This document shows positions 52,592 to 55,852 of a stretch of 55,852 bases of DNA, in pieces. Both the position numbers and the translations under genes were made by a program. This stretch comes from Candolleomyces eurysporus (taxonomy: Eukaryota; Basidiomycota; Agaricomycetes; Agaricales; Psathyrellaceae), in NCBI GenBank assembly GCA_027579435.1, contig JANBPK010001081.1, positions 1-55,852 of the forward strand, given 5' to 3'. The first letter of the stretch is position 1; each line of letters opens with the position of its first letter. The notes under the pieces were generated by a model. It worked only from the letters and a program-made list of their open reading frames with translations, searched no databases and was not told the origin of the DNA.

Positions 52592-53328
52592 AAGTTGACG
52601 ACCTCCCCTAATCCCCATTCGTTCACTCTTGCACTCATTCCATTAGAAGTTTGTTGGCATTTCTGGATTCACGTTGAGTCTTTTGCCGTCGGTCGATTGA
52701 TATTGGTTCTCTCTCTGTGTTCATTATCATGCATTGGGGCTCTGGAGTTTACTGTACATGCGGATATGTTTATGTTGTTTTTTTTTTTTTGCTTACAGGG
52801 TTGTACGATTCATTACTTTTGCATGCTCTGCTTTCGTAGTCCCTTTCCCCCTGTTTTATGTGTTACTGGTATCTTTATCACATTCATTCATTCTCTTCAT
52901 GCTACCAACAGTGGGGCTCCTCTTGTGCCAACTTCGACCGCTTTTTCAGCCACTCATCTATAGAGCGCGTGCACGTCCCTGTGCTCTTCAAACCCCTCAT
53001 TAGTAATTAACAGGCTAGAGGATGGATTTGATCATTTTCGTTGACCACAAACGCTATTTAACAGTCCCGGATGCAGAGCAAGTGAAATTTACTTACAGAT
53101 GGTGGGCGTTTGTGCTCTCAAATGACGACTCGTTGCTGATCGCTAATCTTTTTGGGTCAGGATTCCTCTCGAAGCGTCATGACCAGGGGCGTGAAGCTAG
53201 GTCCGATACCCCGTGGTTTGGGGCCTGGGAAGACTCGCGGGTATCATACCTACTTGCCTCGCAGGTTTCACTAAGGTTTCATACCTGCTTGCTTCACAAA
53301 CTTCTTGAAGTTTCCCCCGTCCTTGAAA
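52592..53328. other. Intergenic region
   Basis: 3' region of the H15 gene with a T11-12 run near 52779-52790, and the upstream region of the next gene. The open frame at 53022-53417 has no recognised features. Confidence 0.45.
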
Positions 53329-54972
53329 ATGACCACCCCTTCATACCCCTCTCAAATGCACCTTTCGGCTCTTCCTCCCTCTATCCATGCCCACTCCACG
53401 TTGCCCGCCGCTCCTGATCACCCTCCTATTCATACAAATATGGACGAACGAGGTGGTCTTGAAGTTGCCTGCTTTGCAGCTAAAGGGGCTTCGAACTTCC
53501 TCGAAACGAAACGACACGAAATCATCCAGGTTCTGGACACCTTCAAGACGCCTGTTGCTGTTTTAGCGGGATTCAACGAAGCCTTTGTCAAGAATGGCCA
53601 AGGTCTAATCGAAGAAGTCCACATATTCCCACCGGAAGAGTTAGTTCTGGAGGAGTCCGCCCTCGCGCAGATCGGAAGGGCCACAGCGCCATACCCTTGC
53701 GCCATACTTTTTCCATCGGGAAAAATCCTCCGTGCCCCTCTGTACAACGCCGCTGGAGTCCCCATCCCAACTGAAACTATGTTGGCCTCGCCTGTTTTCT
53801 GCGAGTGGCGGTTCCAAGATGCTATGGCCAAGGGACTCGGCATAGGTTCGAGCGGGTGGCAAATAATTGCAAGGAGCGATGGCACAGGTGGCTCTCGTAT
53901 TGGGGATGGGGTTCTGGCGCCGCTGCAGCCCAGTGCCAGGTCAGCTCAAGCAGAATCTGAGGGGGCAGAGGAGACAGCTGTTGGAGGCTCTGTGGCATTC
54001 GATCAACGAGGCTCCCAAGGTGATGGCGGTGGAGAACATGTTGAGGGAGAGGAGGAGGAGGAGGAGTCTGGAGCCACAGAAGGGAGGGCTGAAAAAGCAC
54101 ATGATCCCCCAGGGCCGGAAGGCGGTAGCAGGAGCTGCGGGACACAGGGCATGCGTAAAGCCCGCCTCGAACTTACTACAAGAATCGACTCAGGCGATAG
54201 CAGATTCACCCAGGACCTCCAGATGAATTGCGGACTGAAGTATCATGTACGATACTCCTTGCGTTTGCTGAACTTAGCCAACGTCNTTTTTTTTCCACAG
54301 TTTACACCAAAGGACAGCGCTGGGGTACAATTCACAGAGCTCTTTTGTGAAGCTCCTCCGGCTTTCAGCCAAGATTCCCCATACTCGCAGAGCTTCCTGA
54401 AGGTTCGGATCGATACTGGTGATCTCCGGTGGAGAATCGAAGACTCCATCCTCCCAAAAAGTACGCGCACAGCAGAGGGCTCTGAAAAACGGGTGGACAC
54501 GTCCAAGAAAACCTGGAATTGGGTTGCAAAAACGCTTCTGTCGGTCAGCCTCTTCGGTTCGAGCGCTTCTGCGGAGACCGCTTATGACAGGGAAAGGTCA
54601 AACATGTCTGAACGTGCATGCTTCCGGGATCGCATCCAGCTACACCGACACCGAGGCGCATGCGAGTGGCTATATCACATTGAGGACGAGAACATAAAGC
54701 TCCAGGGTGTTGATTTGGATAAATCAAACCTGCCTCAAGTCGAGTTTGGTTATAGGAAGTCTCCAGACCCGGAGAAGAGCCAGCTGAAGGTTGATATTTT
54801 ATCCATCTGGTCTCTTCAAAACCCACTGTTTAGCGAGTCGAAAGTTCCCCGCCGTTACTCAAACCTCTGCCAAGCTGTCTCATTTGATCTGGCCTCTGTT
54901 CAGGTTGACGACGACTCCGTTGCCACTCACACTGTACGGGAGACGATGGACAAGGACACTGGCAAGTTCTGA
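53329..54972 (+). CDS. Hypothetical basidiomycete protein
   Basis: Two exons, 53329-54246 and 54301-54972, 529 residues in one frame; the intron hides the N at 54286. The start MTTPSYPSQMH is chosen as the first ATG with open frame and no upstream splice signal. Conserved-looking parts are VACFAAKGASNFLE, KTPVAVLAGFNEAFVKNGQG, RIDTGDLRWRIEDSI, RDRIQLHRHRGACEWLYHIEDENI and SNLPQVEFGYRKSPDPEKSQLKVDI. I recall similar agaricomycete proteins of unknown function. Between about 53890 and 54170 a second frame (containing QLLEALWHSINEAPKVMAVENML) looks more protein-like than the Gly/Glu-rich chosen frame. An undetected pair of indels or introns there is possible. Confidence 0.55.
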   Translation: MTTPSYPSQMHLSALPPSIHAHSTLPAAPDHPPIHTNMDERGGLEVACFAAKGASNFLETKRHEIIQVLDTFKTPVAVLAGFNEAFVKNGQGLIEEVHIFPPEELVLEESALAQIGRATAPYPCAILFPSGKILRAPLYNAAGVPIPTETMLASPVFCEWRFQDAMAKGLGIGSSGWQIIARSDGTGGSRIGDGVLAPLQPSARSAQAESEGAEETAVGGSVAFDQRGSQGDGGGEHVEGEEEEEESGATEGRAEKAHDPPGPEGGSRSCGTQGMRKARLELTTRIDSGDSRFTQDLQMNCGLKYHVRYSLRLLNLANVXFFPQFTPKDSAGVQFTELFCEAPPAFSQDSPYSQSFLKVRIDTGDLRWRIEDSILPKSTRTAEGSEKRVDTSKKTWNWVAKTLLSVSLFGSSASAETAYDRERSNMSERACFRDRIQLHRHRGACEWLYHIEDENIKLQGVDLDKSNLPQVEFGYRKSPDPEKSQLKVDILSIWSLQNPLFSESKVPRRYSNLCQAVSFDLASVQVDDDSVATHTVRETMDKDTGKF

Positions 54973-55439
54973 ACCGATGGCAACTTCAAAATCCACTTCG
55001 GCGAGTCGGGAAATCTTTACATGCCTGTTGTGCGCAGGGATTCAAATCTGCAAAATATGTGAAACGAATACCGATTCTCACTTGGATTTCGAGGGTCAGA
55101 ATCGTGTCGCTGTTCCCTAGGCCCTTGTCCTCCCTTTCCGTTTCGGTTCCATGGACTTATTCAGATGAACGAGAAAATCAAACTTTATAGGCCACCAGTA
55201 ATGTTACTATTATAATAGAATGGCCCATCCGGGCAGACCTGGACACTTTGATTTTTTCTNTTTTTTTTTCTTTTGTTGATTTTAGTTTGTGCCGAATATT
55301 GACGAGTTCTCGAATGGTTTTTGGTCAAGTGTTTTCTTATAAAGTGTACATTTGTGTTCTAGCCATGTTCCAGATTCCTCGTTTACGCCTATCTACTTCT
55401 CCAAGAACGAAAAGCATTTGTTTAACAAGNAAAAAATAA
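54973..55439. other. Convergent intergenic region
   Basis: 3' ends of the hypothetical gene (+) and the last gene (-). T-rich, with N at 55260 and 55430 next to homopolymers. No gene seen. Confidence 0.45.
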
Positions 55440-55852
55440 CTACATAACCTTACACGCTTCGTAGAGTGCGAGATTTCGTGGGGTAGGGACGTAATTTTCC
55501 CATTCATGTTTGGTAGATGTCGCGTCGAATTTGATAGGAATATTGAGCTCGACCATCCCTGCACCTGATACCAAATCATAGACCTTGAGGTTGTTGTAGG
55601 TAGTGTAGGTGTACGCTCCGATGACGAATCGACGCACACCATCATCCGGGACAAAGGTAACCAGTCCAAGTTGCGTGTCGGCCGTCGATAACACAAAGTC
55701 GATTATGCGTACGACACGTCGCGGAGCAGCACTGAGTTCAAGGTCGTCCTTGAAGTGCTTAACCGAATAAAAGACGCATTTCAACGGCGCCGGCTGAATG
55801 ATTAGTAGGGGGGAAGATGGCGGCCACACTCGCGGGTAAGAACTTCCGATCC
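55440..55852 (-). CDS. Hypothetical protein, 3' end only
   Basis: The minus-strand frame is open from the window edge to TAG at 55442-55440, about 137 residues. It contains FKDDLELSAAPRRVVRIIDFV, LGLVTFVPDDGVRRFVIGAYTY and ends YVPTPRNLALYEACKVM. It is beta-strand rich without recognised motifs. The 5' part is outside the window, so the family cannot be judged. Confidence 0.5.
   Translation of the reverse strand, partial: IGSSYPRVWPPSSPLLIIQPAPLKCVFYSVKHFKDDLELSAAPRRVVRIIDFVLSTADTQLGLVTFVPDDGVRRFVIGAYTYTTYNNLKVYDLVSGAGMVELNIPIKFDATSTKHEWENYVPTPRNLALYEACKVM

Noticed and set aside
53022..53417. Open frame of 131 codons upstream of the hypothetical gene
   Set aside because: No features or splice sites; it overlaps the better-supported start at 53329 in another frame.

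Overview
The window is nuclear DNA of a filamentous basidiomycete, most likely an Agaricomycete. The signs are many short GT-AG introns (mostly 45-115 nt), several micro-exons, pyrimidine-rich promoters, and basidiomycete-typical families: DUF6534-like 7-TM proteins, the BTB type with a VEGIVFEAPRYRF-like core, Crinkler/RHS-like NTPases, and receptor-like proteins with YSGDW-type ectodomains. I cannot name the species. Gene models below were joined by hand from splice signals. Most close exactly to a multiple of three, which is good internal support.

Layout. 1-750 (-): 5'-end of a Ser/Thr-rich single-pass protein. 1744-5123 (+): vezatin-like myosin-binding protein. 5.6-14.0 kb: tandem array of short single-pass proteins on the minus strand (three clearly intact, one with a 7-nt first exon, one truncated pseudogene) with repeated promoters and flanks. 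15.0-18.2 kb: a long member of the same superfamily plus a decayed relative, enclosed by an imperfect inverted repeat of about 130 bp. 19.8-23.7 kb: two tandem 7-TM DUF6534-like genes. 24.6-30.2 kb: a secreted Ser/Thr/Ala-rich protein and a mucin-like single-pass protein. 32.0-39.6 kb: two further long receptor-like paralogues, duplicated with their promoters, around a BTB gene and a transposon-derived fragment. 39.8-43.0 kb: a displaced copy of the STT3 3' end, then a Crinkler/RHS-type NTPase. 43.7-55.9 kb: housekeeping block with STT3, a type-B carboxylesterase, an Abp1-like ADF-H protein read in frame into an H15-domain protein, and two hypothetical genes.

The most distinctive content is the receptor-like superfamily: eight members or remnants besides gene A, which shares the leader and promoter but whose tail lies outside the window. 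Short and long members have unrelated outer parts (Trp/Thr hexapeptide repeats versus two beta-sandwich-like modules). They share a glycine-zipper membrane helix, a basic stop-transfer sequence and a cytosolic tail with a His-Glu/Gln-Asp-Ser-Gly motif and a C-terminal PPxY motif, a classical WW-domain ligand. None of them shows an N-terminal signal peptide. Array decay, inserted flank sequence and promoter-plus-gene duplications indicate rapid birth and death. This looks like a fast-evolving surface receptor/adhesin locus; any role in recognition is inference.

Sequence quality matters. Twenty single N characters occur, mostly beside homopolymers. In every coding case except the two N at 50986/50989, dropping the N restores the frame, so apparent frameshifts there are assembly artefacts. 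Two further frame breaks (near 3471 and 27888) are explained by one extra C in a C-run.
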